A stretch of DNA of 64,000 bases, from assembly GCA_936440205.1 (NCBI GenBank), contig OW387140.1:36577659-36641658 (forward strand), given 5' to 3'. Each line of letters opens with the position of its first letter. Position 1 is the first letter of the stretch. The position numbers were made by a program, and so were the translations under genes. The stretch comes from Lepidonotus clava. Its lineage: Eukaryota > Annelida > Polychaeta > Phyllodocida > Polynoidae. Below the pieces are notes generated by a model that saw nothing but the letters and a program-made list of their open reading frames with translations, searched no databases and was not told the origin of the DNA. Positions 22,793-34,889 of this stretch are shown piece by piece.

Positions 22793-23344
22793 ATGATTTG
22801 ATAAATATAAATTATGTTATTAACATTTTCCTCTATGTTTATATTATATTTTTGTACCCTAGCTCTCTGAAATTAATTTTGGAAAGCCAATATAAATTGT
22901 TTACAAGTAGGTAAATAGCGAAATGGTTAGTTCATGATAGTCCTATACAATTTATTCGTATCTATAAAAATACACTTGGAAATGTAAAACATAGTATGAA
23001 ACATATTGCTGTCATACAACTGTGACTATATTTGCTGAACCGTAGGGCTTTCATGTTCAAAATAACGTTCTCTTACAAAATCAGGTTGCATCTTAAACCA
23101 ACAAGAATCAACACGTTCAAAAAGTCAAATAAAAGTATATTTCGCCAGATGGGTGTTCAAAATCCTTTCGAATAATGCACGAACGATTTGGTACATCGTT
23201 AAGGAGTAAGACATTAACCATATAATCAAGGAGTAAGACATTAACCATATGATTTATATGAAGATGAAAGATAGCTTAATAACACTTTTTGGGGGGCTAA
23301 AATATGGCATCTCTCTTGAAAATTAGAGAATCTGTTATATTTAA

Positions 23345-23806
23345 GCCTGTTTCCACCGAATGACATTATGCTAACGACCATGCATGCATGGACGATTCAC
23401 AAATCGTTTGTGGCCATTAGTAAAATCGTTCAGTGGAAACACAAAATCGGTGGTAAAGACAATTCTGAACGACGGCAAACGACCTTTCTGAAAGACTAAA
23501 GTGAAAGATTCACCAACGACCAAATATCTAACCTGTTTAATAATTCTGGACGACAAATGCCAACGATTTTTTCCAAGGGCAATTAAAAGCAATTAAATCT
23601 ATTGTTCCATGAATTTTCTAACCCCTGTCGTTTGAAAATGTCGTCCAGATTGTCCAGAAATTGTTCAGATATCAGTATTTTAGTCGTTCAGTGGAAACAA
23701 GACATTTTTGCTTTCTGAACGACCAAAAGAAGCAAAGACTTTCTTTTTTTAAGTCGTTCATGGTCAGTGGAAACTCACCATGAAAGTCGTTCGGTGGAAA
23801 CCCGGC
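23345..23806. mobile_element. MITE, TTTCCACC-GAACGAC family, copy A
   Basis: The ends GCCTGTTTCCACCGAAT and TTCGGTGGAAACCCGGC are inverted. The 460-bp body is the reverse complement of the element at 28741-29196, with a long well-conserved middle (AACAATAGATTTAATTGCTT on the complementary strand). GTCGTTC words recur throughout. It is non-coding; a 73-codon open frame exists but is only a by-product. Confidence 0.8.
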
Positions 23807-24647
23807 TTTTGCTAAGAAGTAACCTAGAAATGGTAAAGTCACACTACCTTTCAGATAATTGTAGCAACTCTATACACATCTCCCACGAACCTGCTGCTAT
23901 AGAAGCCCTGTTCCCAACGATTCCCATCGAAACCTATGTTTATTCCAGGCAATTTTCCCAGACGCAATTCTGCATTTCCCTGTATTTTGGTGTACCTGCA
24001 GGCTAAATCAAGGTGCATTGTGAAAAATATGTCGACATGTCCATATCTTCTCCCAAGCCTTAAGCATACATGTCATTATTCATTGTATTATCTGTTGTTG
24101 AAGGTTATCAAAATATAATTTAGAATATTTTCAATTTACATCTGTATGTTCTTACTATTTCTTATGCTAGTTTTGATAATTTTTCATTTAAAATTTTCAT
24201 TTAGACAAAAAGTACAAAATTCCTGTTGGTTTTCCTCAGGTTTTTTTTCTACAAAATGCTCCAAAATTAGCCAGCAGGTGCATTAAAATTACAGGAAAAA
24301 TTGGAACTGATTCTGCCTGAGTTGTTCAGGCCTATTCCGCTAGCGGGGCGCCACTCTATCTATGGAAATAGGTCTATGGACATAGAAGCAACATGCATTG
24401 GGACCATGCCATGTTTGGGTGTATATTGGAGTAAATTGTCGTTAATGAGAACACGAAACGCTATCGTGTTCTGAGATTGTATTGTAAAATATATGTCCAG
24501 GTCCCCTTTCTCATTTCCGTCATAGCATTTACGAAATAATCTTTTAAATCACATTGTATATTTTACGATGAAATGTTTTTAAACGAAGAAATGAACAGTG
24601 GCAGAATTGTTTGGCAGGAGGATTTTACACGACGTCGCCTATTGCCA

Positions 24648-24873
24648 GGGCCCATATCTTCGTAACTAATTTGGCTGATCGGGAATTTTTTTTGATCAGG
24701 GCCTCAAGATCAGCAATTTTGTCATTTACCAAAATTAATGGTATCATTACAAAATAATATCAAAGAGGGATACTTAGATGTGAAATTTTACTTATGATAG
24801 ACAGAATCTCTAATTGCGAGACACTGATCAAGATTTCCATGATCAGCCAAATTAGTTACGAAGATATGGGCCC
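24648..24873. mobile_element. MITE with perfect 33-bp terminal inverted repeats
   Basis: Positions 24648-24680 (GGGCCCATATCTTCGTAACT...) are the exact complement of 24841-24873. The 160-bp centre is AT-rich and non-coding. Family unknown; no clear target duplication. Confidence 0.8.
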
Positions 24874-25073
24874 AGGCTGGTTGTACAAGTACCCAAATCA
24901 GTAAAATTGTGGTCTTCAAAATAATTACCAATATGCTACCATGTACCTACTCTTACTATATTTTTATGATATTCAAAGGTAGTCTTAATTAATTTCGCAC
25001 TATATTCGTAAGCTTCTTATTACAAATGGAACACATACCAGGCATTAGCCCCTCACCATTACAAAACAGCATT

Positions 25074-25079
25074 TTTATT
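25074..25079 (-). terminator. Polyadenylation signal of the secreted-protein gene
   Basis: AATAAA on the minus strand about 140 bp after the stop codon of the gene at 25218-26817. Confidence 0.5.
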
Positions 25080-25217
25080 ACCGAACAGCACAATTAAAGC
25101 GACATACATTTAATCAGCCATCATGGCCAATCATACAAAAATACCTCGCATAAATTGCAAATATTCAGGACACACAGTCACAAAGATATAAACAGACACA
25201 CAACAACATATTAAACT

Positions 25218-26817
25218 CTAATAGTTGCTGGTCCTGCCCCCCCAGGCGTTCCTCTTGGTCTCTCCACCCTCGAACGTTCCCTCGTTGCAGACAACGTCAC
25301 TGTTGTCTTCGGCAATCTCGCAGGCTTTGGCAGTGTAGGTCTCTCCATCCTGAACGAAGGGCAGCTCGAACGACTTGCGGGGTCCGACGTAGTTATCCAG
25401 GTACTTGGTTTGGGTGGAGAAAATCTAACAAACATAAAAAGTGTAATGGATTAATATGGTTGGAAAAATAATATCAGTTTAGTTATATCTTTGTACAACA
25501 AGGTTAATATTTAATCCTTCTTTTATCAGTGGGTATGGAAATCGCCGGTAGAATCGGCCGATATGTGAGCGATGATAATCGCTGGTTGCTGGTGAAATCG
25601 CTTAAGTTCTGTTTCCACCAGCCGATTTTACTACCGATTTGTTGGAAATGTATTACTTTTATCTGGTAATATGTCAAAGGACTAGATATCTGACTTACCA
25701 TTTGAAAGAGACTTAAAAACTTTTTATAATGGTTTATAACACGTTCATTTGTAACCAATATTACCCCTGCCGATTTCTGGAATCGGTAGTAAAATCGGCT
25801 GGTGGAAACACGGTTCAGTGGGTATTGGTATTCAGTGGGGTTTCTTCTACATACCTCACGTCCCTGGCTGTCGAAGATCTCGAGGCGGTGTCCCTTGACG
25901 TCCCTGCAGGGTGTCTTAGACCTGTCGCCCATCACACAGGCCTGGAAGCTGACGGTCAGGGTCTTGGATGGGGCGTCATAAGTGTACAGCTGCATGGACC
26001 GCTTATCTGGAAGAAAAGAATGACAAACATGTACATCTCTTGGGGACAGGATTGATAAACATGTGCATCTCTGGGAGACATGAATGATAAACATGTGCAT
26101 CGCTGGAAGACAGGAATGATAAACATGTAAATTCCATTAGGCCTATACAATAGTTACAGTTCAACTAACAAAAATCCTACTTCCGATACTTTTAAAATAT
26201 GTACACAAACAAGGATGAATATATAAGTATGGTCACACTAATTGGTTTTGATCATACCCTCACCCAAAGAAATGATCATCTAATAATCCTGATCTTACAT
26301 CTCCTTGTTAGCACAAAGCCAACAACCATGGAAGAACTTCTTTAAAGATTGACTTAATCTAATTAAAAATCCGAATAAGAAAACAGCACAAACGAGCGCG
26401 TGGACAGTTTTTTATGTATGCATTAGTGCTGCACCTAACGGTTTTTCCGAGTGTGTGTGGGGTCCCTTCAGATTTGGTACAGCATAATTTCAAGGATCAT
26501 AAAACATAGCAATTTGGGTAACAATTCTCATCTGGAATCCCCTCAGAATTCTTTGGAGCCTTCTCAGATTTTCTTAACCCCATCAGATTTGATCCGCACC
26601 CCTCAGATTAACTTTGAACGATCTCAAATTTCCCCGGAACCTCTTCAGATTCTAGAACTTGGTGGGGTTCTCCTAATATTTTCTGGTTTAAGAATAAGAA
26701 AATGCAGCTACCTTCGTTGAGCATGGAGGAAAGTACGCGCTTCAGAAGTTCCACGTCAGCCGCAGGGTAGGCCGACACGGCTGCCAAGGCGCCGAGAAGG
26801 AGCGCCAACTTGAACAT
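25218..26817 (-). CDS. Secreted 154-aa protein of unrecognised family
   Basis: Coding exons on the minus strand are 26817-26712, 26006-25855 and 25424-25218, with clean GT-AG introns. The first coding exon reaches back to an acceptor at 26829, and a further 5' untranslated exon starts near 27940. The N-terminus (MFKLALLLGALAAVSA) is a textbook signal peptide. The mature chain has four cysteines (FQACVMGD, KTPCRDVK, AKACEIAE, DVVCNEG), probably two disulfides, and alternating hydrophobic stretches (LYTYDAPSKTLTVSF, HRLEIFDSQG, KSFELPFVQDGETY) that suggest a beta-sandwich. Codons are strongly G/C-ending, unlike the surrounding DNA, which suggests high expression. I do not recognise the family. 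Intron 2 contains a MITE; intron 1 contains two short tandem arrays. Confidence 0.85.
25609..25811. mobile_element. MITE, CTGTTTCCACCAGCCGATTT type, in an intron
   Basis: CTGTTTCCACCAGCCGATTT on the left is matched by AAAATCGGCTGGTGGAAACA on the right; length about 203 bp. The same ends and size occur at 51172-51379. It lies in intron 2 of the secreted-protein gene. Confidence 0.75.
26015..26130. repeat. Tandem repeat, about 36 bp x 3-4
   Basis: GATAAACATGTGCATC followed by CTGGGAGACA/GAATGAT recurs about every 36 bp in intron 1 of the secreted-protein gene. Confidence 0.75.
26460..26660. repeat. Degenerate CCCCTCAGATTT repeat
   Basis: CCCTTCAGATT, CCCCTCAGAATT, CCTTCTCAGATT, CCCATCAGATTT, CCCCTCAGATTA and CCTCTTCAGATT follow at roughly 25-bp spacing in intron 1 of the secreted-protein gene. 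Confidence 0.6.
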
Positions 26818-27903
26818 GGTGTTTTATTCTGGGAAAGAAAGCAATTAAATGGTATGAATGGTAAATGGTAAGACTGGTAAATGGTGTAAAATTAATGGTA
26901 TTGTAAAATGAACTTAAGCCAATTGGTTATCTGCGCTCAAATCTAAAACTGAGGAAAACGGCGTTTATGGAAACGGCGCAGCGGGCGTTGTTCCGGACAT
27001 ATATATGTACAAGGCCAACAGTATAAATTTATAAATATCCCAATCCAACATAAAACTCGTCAAGGATGGCTGAATTCTGGTTATTTTGGGCGTTTATATC
27101 TAAGGTAAGTAACGTTAGTACCCCATGTATTAACCCCTAAGGGTTATTTTCTTATTAGTTTTGCAGTTTGGGATTTCTAAATCATGTTGGTTTATTTTGG
27201 TTATTTAACCAAATAAAACATTTTCCTTAGGTTCGAACCATAATCTTCAAATGTTACTCATATTGAGTCTAGTATCATAAATAAGTAATCCCACTTTTGT
27301 ACGTTTTTCATGATACATATTAATCAATGTAATAATCTGAAAACCAGGGGCAACCCTGATGGCTATTGCAATAAAACCTTAAAAAAGTATTGTGTCAGCT
27401 CAGAAACAATAACACAATTTTCAAGTGAGATGAAATTCGGGATATAGTGCTTTCCAGGATAAACAAAACAGATTCTTTATTTGCCATGATATGGTTTGCT
27501 GAGTAGCAACAGAATAGTATTGTTGTAACGTCCAGATCGAGCTAAAATGATTGATATTGGTCCAAAAGAAACACCGAGAAAAGGTTTCAACTTTCTCAGT
27601 ATTGAAGGTTACAATTCCGCAGATTTGAACTGCACCTTTCAGCTACTCACGCGCTATAAAGCTAGACGCTACAACAATATGGAAAAAAGCTATCAATAAA
27701 GAGAAAATGGAATTTCTTAGGTCTCAATGTTGCAAAAAGCATAACGTTTGGGGAAAATGTTTCAATTGAGCCTGCCCTTCGATTGTAAATTTGCAAAAGG
27801 GATTCCCTTTTAAAACACTGTAGGGCTTTGATGAAGAATACTTAATAGGGCTTGGATGAAGTGTCAGGGTTATAGAGATTAATATTAAAATAAAATGTCC
27901 TAC

Positions 27904-27977
27904 CTGAAGCAGCCGTCCGGTTGAAGGTGCAGTGGGCTAGTGTTGGCCGCCGGTACCTCTCACCTTTATATATAGCC
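27904..27977 (-). promoter_or_regulatory. TATA promoter and first untranslated exon of the secreted-protein gene
   Basis: On the minus strand GGCTATATATAAAGG (about 27977-27963) lies some 30 bp before a probable start near 27940. A short leader follows, ending CAG at 27904 with the donor GTAGG. The acceptor at 26829 joins this leader to the coding exon. Upstream (28010-28150) is a strongly pyrimidine-rich stretch. Confidence 0.65.
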
Positions 27978-28740
27978 AGGACCCTAGTCACTCGATGACC
28001 CTACACTCTAACCATTTACAACCTTCCCCCTCAACTTTCAACACCTCCCCTTTCCCCTTTTACCCCCTCCCCTTTAACCGGTTTCCCCTCCTACCCTTAC
28101 CCTAAACCCTTAACTTTTGCCAGCCAACTCTCTAACCCATCCACACATTATTACCCCACTCCTTCAACCCAACCTTATTCGCATACATTGAAAATGTCTT
28201 TAATTTTTCTAGGCAGTCCAATTAGGATATTGATATATTGAAATGGTAAGGGAAAGAGACAACGATTTCGTCATGGTTTTAGCACCATGATATGGTGTTA
28301 TATTCTTCTAGAAAAAGATGTTCTTTGCTCTTTCTATAAATTCAATGATGCTATAATTGATATGCTACATTTTAATCCATACGGAAGATCATCCATTCTG
28401 TATGATGTATGAGTAACGTTTTTTGAAATTGACTCATAAAAAAGTCGGTTTCATTTAAGTAAATAACTCCTCACCTTTAAACAGTTAAATAAGGTAATTA
28501 TTCATTTTTCCTTAGTTGATCTGGGCTCGGTGAGAGCCGAAAATATCTAAATCCTAAAAATCTATATGCCTCTAAATCTAACTGATTGACGACTCAATGT
28601 CTTTACATAAGTTTATTGGTTTCACAGCAGTATTATTTACATTATATTACCCGGGCATGCCTCCATATTGCAACCCGGGTTTTAACTAATCTAAATTTAG
28701 GGTTGACCTCCAGACACAGTAGTTCACTCTTACAAGTAAA

Positions 28741-29196
28741 GCTGGGTTTCCGCCGAACGATTTTTGTGGATAGTTCCTAACGACAATGAAGGACTGTAAA
28801 AAATAAAAATCGTTGCCCATTTTAGTCGTTCTGAAAAGCACAATTTCTTGTTTCCACTAAATGACTAAAATACTGATATCTGAACGATTTTTAGACAATC
28901 TGCACGACTTTTCTGAACGATAGAGCTTAGAAAAGTCAGGGAACAATAGATTTAATTGCTTGTAATTGCTCTTGGAAAAAATCTTTGGGATTTGTCGTCC
29001 ATAAATATTAAACAGGTCAGATATTTGGTCGTTGGTAAATCGTTCAGAAAGGTCGTTCAGAAAGGTCATTTGCAGTCGTTCAGAAATGTCTTTACCACCG
29101 ATTTTGTGTTTCCACTAAACGATTTTACTAACGACCACAAAAGATTTGTGAATCTTTCATGGTCGTCAGTATAATGTCGTTCGGTGGAAACAGGCC
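28741..29196. mobile_element. MITE, TTTCCACC-GAACGAC family, copy B
   Basis: Inverted-orientation copy of 23345-23806. The left end AGCTGGGTTTCC and the right end GGAAACAGGCCT are flanked by TAA on both sides, a 3-bp target duplication typical of PIF/Harbinger MITEs. About 456 bp, non-coding. Confidence 0.8.
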
Positions 29197-29881
29197 TTAA
29201 GCTGCAAGCAAAACACGGGCAATTGCAAATATCGGCGTTATTTAGCTTTAGCCGCTCAGACTATTCTCAATCTTCTGAAACGTCGTCTGAATGTCGGTAT
29301 TCCATTTTAATTAATTTCCTTATCCAGGCAAACATGGAGCTGCTTTACCTTATATTAGATCTACCTAATCGATAAAAGTGAAACGCTAAAGAATGAATAT
29401 AAGAATTACATTTGATTTAGCTAATAATCTTGTTATTTTATTTTCTCACAGAAGTTAGTATTATAATTAATTTCATATAGCTTATAATATAGTTTGCCAT
29501 TCTCTTTTAAAACACTCCGATAGGCCTATTGGCCAGTACTGGAGAAAATATTGATTTTGATTTTGATCCAGTGCAGAGTTTAGTTATCAAAGGTAATGGG
29601 AGGGTCAAACATTTCTGTGACATCCAAGAATCTGGTAAGGTATAGCAAAGCTATTGGACAGGTGGTCTATACCTTTGATGAACCTTACTAGTTCCGTTAA
29701 AGGTATTAAAGGTTTTCTAAGGTCAAATTGTGGATAATGGCTTGCCATTCAAAATACTCATTGAACCGAAAAGACTTTGCTTTAGATAAGTTTCGTATTT
29801 TCTCACCTGACAGGTTATTTTGGGCAGGTCGCCGGGACCACCGAACCATGGAGAGTTCTGAATGTTTCCACCTGACCACTA

Positions 29882-29977
29882 CAGGCCCGGAGCCAGGGGG
29901 GGGGGGGGGGTCGGGGGTTCGTACGAATCCCCCCTTGGATGAACCCTCCTTTAAAATATGACTTACGTGGTAGCTAA

Positions 29978-30009
<32 letters not shown>

Positions 30010-30097
30010 TTCAAGAAACGAACCCCCCCCCCTCCTGAAAAAAAAAGAGATTGTCACAAAAGGAACCCCCCTCTCAAAACAGCTGGCTACGGGCCTG
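29882..30097. mobile_element. MITE with ends CAGGCCCGKAGCCAG
   Basis: CAGGCCCGGAGCCAG on the left and CTGGCTACGGGCCTG on the right are inverted with one mismatch. CACTA flanks both sides, a probable target duplication. The interior has G- and C-runs and a 28-A tract. Confidence 0.7.
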
Positions 30098-33000
30098 CAC
30101 TACTCTGGTCAGAAGAGTCTAGACATACGCACAATAATATAGATCCAATGAGCCTGGAGTTTATATAATTTATTTGCATTGGCAAAGTTACTAATTTCCA
30201 TATAAATTATGGCCATGGACAAATAGTATGTAGATCTATTGACTGTGATCTCCATAGGCTTGGGATTTAATGTGGTTACAAAATGTAACATTGCACATTA
30301 AACATAATATTGTTCAAACAATTTCAAACTATGTGCACTTTATATGCTTGTATTAAGTTATGGCATAACCTTGCCCTAAAGTACAAATACAGAAATTTCT
30401 CTTCAGCAGGCAATTGATAATGATATTGTATTTGGTATAGACGGTAAGACCGCCATAAAGACGTTCTTGTAGAACAAATCTTCCCCATCTTATATTATAG
30501 TCTAGACCCGTTTGCATAAATGTCTGAAAATGTCAGAAATTGATGTTCGGTCTCTAATATTGCCATCTGAAAAATAATAGTCTTCAAAACAATTGATTTT
30601 TTAATTTTGATAAATTATGCATGTTACTAACATGCTCGATGGGTGGGGGTATATACACATATGAGAGCTCTAAATACTGTTGATATCGTCTATCCAAATA
30701 TATACCATGAGGTAAAATCTGGTATATCATACTCAAAGGTGGTATTTTTGAAAATCTTCCGTAGTAATACCTGTTCTGTCGCACCATAATCATAATAGTA
30801 TGCTAGAATAACACCCAATTGTTAAGTAGGAGGCTGATAAATATCTTAAAAACGCTGGCGATGATAAGGTCAAAATTTAATAAGGTTATTTTTCTAACCT
30901 TGAGTATATATCAGCCGCCAACACTCAAAACAATACTTAGCAGAGGCTTATTCGGAGGCAGGGGGCGGGGAGGGGGTTGCAGGGGATCCTGAATCCCCTC
31001 CCCCTTTTGGTGGAGACTTAAACTTCACATAAAGAAAACATTGTGTCTATATGAGACGGCGCCATGCAGGGAAGGTGTGAACGTAAATATTTCAAGCTGC
31101 TTGATATTGGTTAATCTACCTTTACCGCGTGAATTTGCATTAGGACATATTCGTAATTAATCAATTCATATCATAACACAATCAATTTGGCATTCAAATT
31201 GCATTTTTATGCAATGTGATCTATAGGGAAGAACTGTATGATAATGATCATTGTTCAGCGCTAAAGTTCCTGATAAGAGGAGCACGTTCTCTCAGCAGTT
31301 TGAGGTATGATTGATCTGTTAAATATAGCCAATGCGCATTCTGAGGCCTATTCTGTAAAAGATAAGTCTATATAATATGCAATCCCCCCATTTCCGAATA
31401 AGATACAATAACAGGTACAGCAGACAGGATCAGTAACTATCCACTAGCTATACATACAGTGATTTGTCTTGGTGATTCGTGTACTTGATTTTCCTTTGTA
31501 TTTGGACAAGAAAGGGCCATCCTCCTTATCCATAGCTATTTTGTCTGCATACCCAGATTAGAATAAATTGCATTTTGTGTTGTTTTAGAAGCCTTATTAC
31601 AAATTATAGGCTTGCCTTCATCGCTAGAGGTTGCCACCAACAAGTATGTACTTGTCTATACTTGGTGGTGCCACCAATGATAAAAGGTATTCTTAGTGGG
31701 TGGGGTGTTGGCTTAGTGTCTGCTCTATTTAACAGGTGGCAGCACCGTTTGTTGCTGCTGTCTCTTTAAGTCGCCTTAGTATTATGTCTAGTACATCATG
31801 TCTTTGTTATGCTCACCTGATCATTCGCTGTCCATAAAGACTTGACAAAAAAAATCTAAACATTAATTGACTTAACATAATGTTTATTCAATGTTCAACA
31901 TCCAATAAAAAGAAACGCATATTCTTTCACCATTTCCAGCCTTCCTGAGTTTTGGGAACTAATATAATAATTAACATCATCTGGCCAGCTGCTGGTATTC
32001 TAAAGGTTGTGATTGGTTGTTTGTAATGGTTCAAACAAACTTAATCAATCCCCTCTCGTCTCTCCCGTCTGCTAGACGTTTGGAAATAATTTTCTCATGA
32101 TTATCTTGGCACCTGTCTTCATAGTTTAACAACATTGGAAATTGATGACCCTTGGGGTCATCAATTTCCAATGTTTCCAGTGTTTCCTTAATCTGTTTGT
32201 TCAGATTAATCTAAACGGATCCGTCTTTCCGCCGGAAATTTGCTTCCATAACGGAACGTTTAGATTACGCTAACGGATGTTAAGTTTGGGGCTCCTAAAT
32301 AATATTTTCATTAAAGGATATGGAAAGTTCACCTTTATAAAACTGTACCATAACTTTTTTCTGTGACCTTTAAGACTCTGAATTGATAGAGGTGATCTCT
32401 TTGCCTTAGTAAATGGAGTTTCATGATAGCTATGAATGATTGATGTGTGGATATAATAATCATAGGGGTAGCTACACATATACCATAATACAATCAGTAC
32501 GTAGTTGGTCATCAGCTTCCTTGGTATATATTAGTGGTCGCATGCAGTATCTGATGCCCAAGGTTCCCAAAAAGTGTTGACATAAACTCCTGTGGTAAAG
32601 GAGAATAGAATTTGGTCTGATTTAATTCGTGGTGGAGTAGCCTCACCACCACCGCCACACCATATTGTAACTACATGACGTTGCCGGAACATGGAGTTCT
32701 TTTCAAGCTAAATATAGACAAAGAAAATGAATCATATAACTACTTTTAATCGTTTCGAATTAATGACCCAACTTGTTGGTTCTTATCAACAGACTGCCAG
32801 CAATAATAACAATTATTATAAAGAAAATAAATCCCCAAACGCATAAAAGGCCTATAAAGCCCAAAAAGCCTAAAACAATCCATAATGAATCTGGCGTTGG
32901 ATGCTTTTCTATAGCAAAGCCTTAAACGATCGATAATGAATCTGGCCGTAGATCTTTTTCTACAGCTTTCCGCTAGGCGACTCATCACTGATAAAATGGT

Positions 33001-34116
33001 AATTTGTTATTCATTAATACTTTTTCCAACAATATTACGAAATATCATGCGTCCTACATAATCACGTCAAAGATGATTAAACCCACTTTCTAATGACATA
33101 CAACATTCATAATTAGCCATTATTCTCACTGGCAATTCCTTAAATCGCTAGTAAATCGCTAGTAGAAATCGCTGGTAGAAATCTATCAGTAGGACACCAC
33201 CTTACCCCGACTCTTCCCACTTCAGCAAGACTCTTGGACAAGCTTCAGAGAGGGGTGAACGGGGTCCGACCTCGGGCACGCCGCCCGGCTTACCACTCAC
33301 TACGTCTTATACATCTATTCATGAGCAACTCGGCGGCTTATCGAGCTGCTCGTGTCTGATTGATTCGCGGATTATGTGTCCGGGATTAGGCCTGATGAGG
33401 TTGTCAACGGGCGATAAGGGGCGATGAGGGTGGTTCACACTTATCTGCCGTTATCCACGACTCAGCTGGAGCAGATAGGAGCAACTCCGGGTACGAAGGA
33501 GCAGATATCTAGGGAAGTGAGCAGATATGAGCTGATTGGGGTTCTTGTTTTGTGAGGATATGTAAAGGTGTACTGACGCGGAATGTCAGTCCAGACTTTA
33601 GCTTAGCTGTTCTTGTGTAGAACATTAAGACATTCTTGTGTAGAACATTAAGGCTAAGAGTGTAACTCTGTGCTAGGGTTGAGAGTGTATAAGGGCAGTG
33701 TTGGGCAGCATGTAAACATATATGTAAGGCACATCACTTAGCATACTGTCAATGGTTAAACATCCTGGAATGGTTGGTACTGGAAGCTAGGTTCTGTTAT
33801 GGAATTGAGGCTGATAGACTGGTAGCTAGGCAGGAGCATTGGCTGAGTGTGGTTGAGTGAACACTACCCTTTGAATTGTTCATTGTCAATGGGAGTTCTT
33901 GTAACAGGTATCACAAATTGGACCTTAATACATATATCTTGTCATGTGAGTGCTATGTTCTTCACAATATGGATTGGACTCACAGTCTGGATGGAGACAG
34001 ACTGCTTATGGAGCTAGTTAATATCTATAGGAACAAACAGTAAAGCAGTATGATATTATAAAGAGTAACCTTACACTACATGGATATCAAACCTCTATAG
34101 TTCAAGGGTTTACTGA
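30098..34116. other. Intergenic, no gene recognised
   Basis: Contents seen: a hairpin-like pair GCCACCAACAAGTA / TACTTGGTGGTGCC near 31632-31673; a perfect 21-bp palindrome at 32131-32175; a 52-bp tandem duplication at 32869-32970 (ATAATGAATCTGGC twice); a GC-richer stretch at 33200-33500 with no open frame; and a 23-bp duplication TTCTTGTGTAGAACATTAAG at 33609-33653. Confidence 0.5.
32131..32175. repeat. Perfect 21-bp inverted repeat with 3-base loop
   Basis: AACATTGGAAATTGATGACC plus C, loop TTG, then the exact complement. It would form an uninterrupted hairpin in RNA or DNA. Confidence 0.9.
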
Positions 34117-34270
34117 AGCTGGTGATCCACGTTGCGACATTTTCCAAAGCGATGAAAAAACTAGGAGCAAACCGATTTTCGGACCAACGGTTTTTTGTCG
34201 GTTGAGAATCTGTTTGCCAATTAAACCTTTTGATCATAAAATAGGTCCAAAATCGGTCACCATGGGTCAT
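34117..34270 (+). mobile_element. Truncated copy of the AGCTGGTGATCCACGTTGCG MITE
   Basis: AGCTGGTGATCCACGTTGCG and about 130 bp more match the left end of the element at 50192-51146. The right end is missing. Confidence 0.75.
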
Positions 34271-34889
34271 ACTGTCACACGAAGACAACCCCAAAAGTTC
34301 TACTATAATTACTGTATTGCCAAAGCATTATTCACCAAAACAATAATCAATAGCTGCTAAAAATACAGAAAGCAAAGAATGGTACGTAAACATTCCATGT
34401 TTGAGAGGGAGATATGTAATTGCAGGCAAAGACCCAAGGCCACACACAAATTGAAAATTGTTGTTAACACATCTCAACCTCACTGGAATGTTACCCAAAA
34501 GAACAAACTGCGGATTTTTAAGTCTAGCATTTGATGTCCTCTATCTTTGTTCATTCAACACTTTTATACTTTTTGTATAATTTTACCATTTATTATTTTT
34601 TCATAATCCTAAGATAAAAAGCTTTAGAAATATTTTTTTATTTTTAGGAAAAACATATTATAGTTCTAGTTTGTTAAAGGCACGTAATGTGTACCCCTGT
34701 AAAATGACTTGTCCATTGAATAGATTTTTTTTTCACGTTTTTTACTTTAAAAATGCAATATATTCCCATTGGTCTAGGATGTTGACATATACAATTTATT
34801 GCTATGATGATATAATTTTTAATGTTTTTTTTGTATTTTTCTTGTAAATTTGCCCATTATATATTCATTTTAAAATTGTCCACAGAATT

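Larger units (their letters stand above)
22793..25217. other. Intergenic with two MITEs
   Basis: Apart from the elements at 23345-23806 and 24648-24873, only AT-rich sequence is seen. A 30-bp phrase (AAGGAGTAAGACATTAACCAT) is tandemly duplicated at about 23200-23250. Confidence 0.5.

Noticed and set aside
25504-26100. 198-codon minus-strand frame as a separate gene
   Set aside because: It is exon 2 of the secreted-protein gene read through into both introns, including a MITE.
23371-29174. Two similar 73-codon open frames (23371-23592 minus, 28956-29174 plus) as a conserved small protein
   Set aside because: They are the same strand of two copies of one MITE. The similarity is explained by the DNA repeat, and the termini, not the frame, are best conserved.
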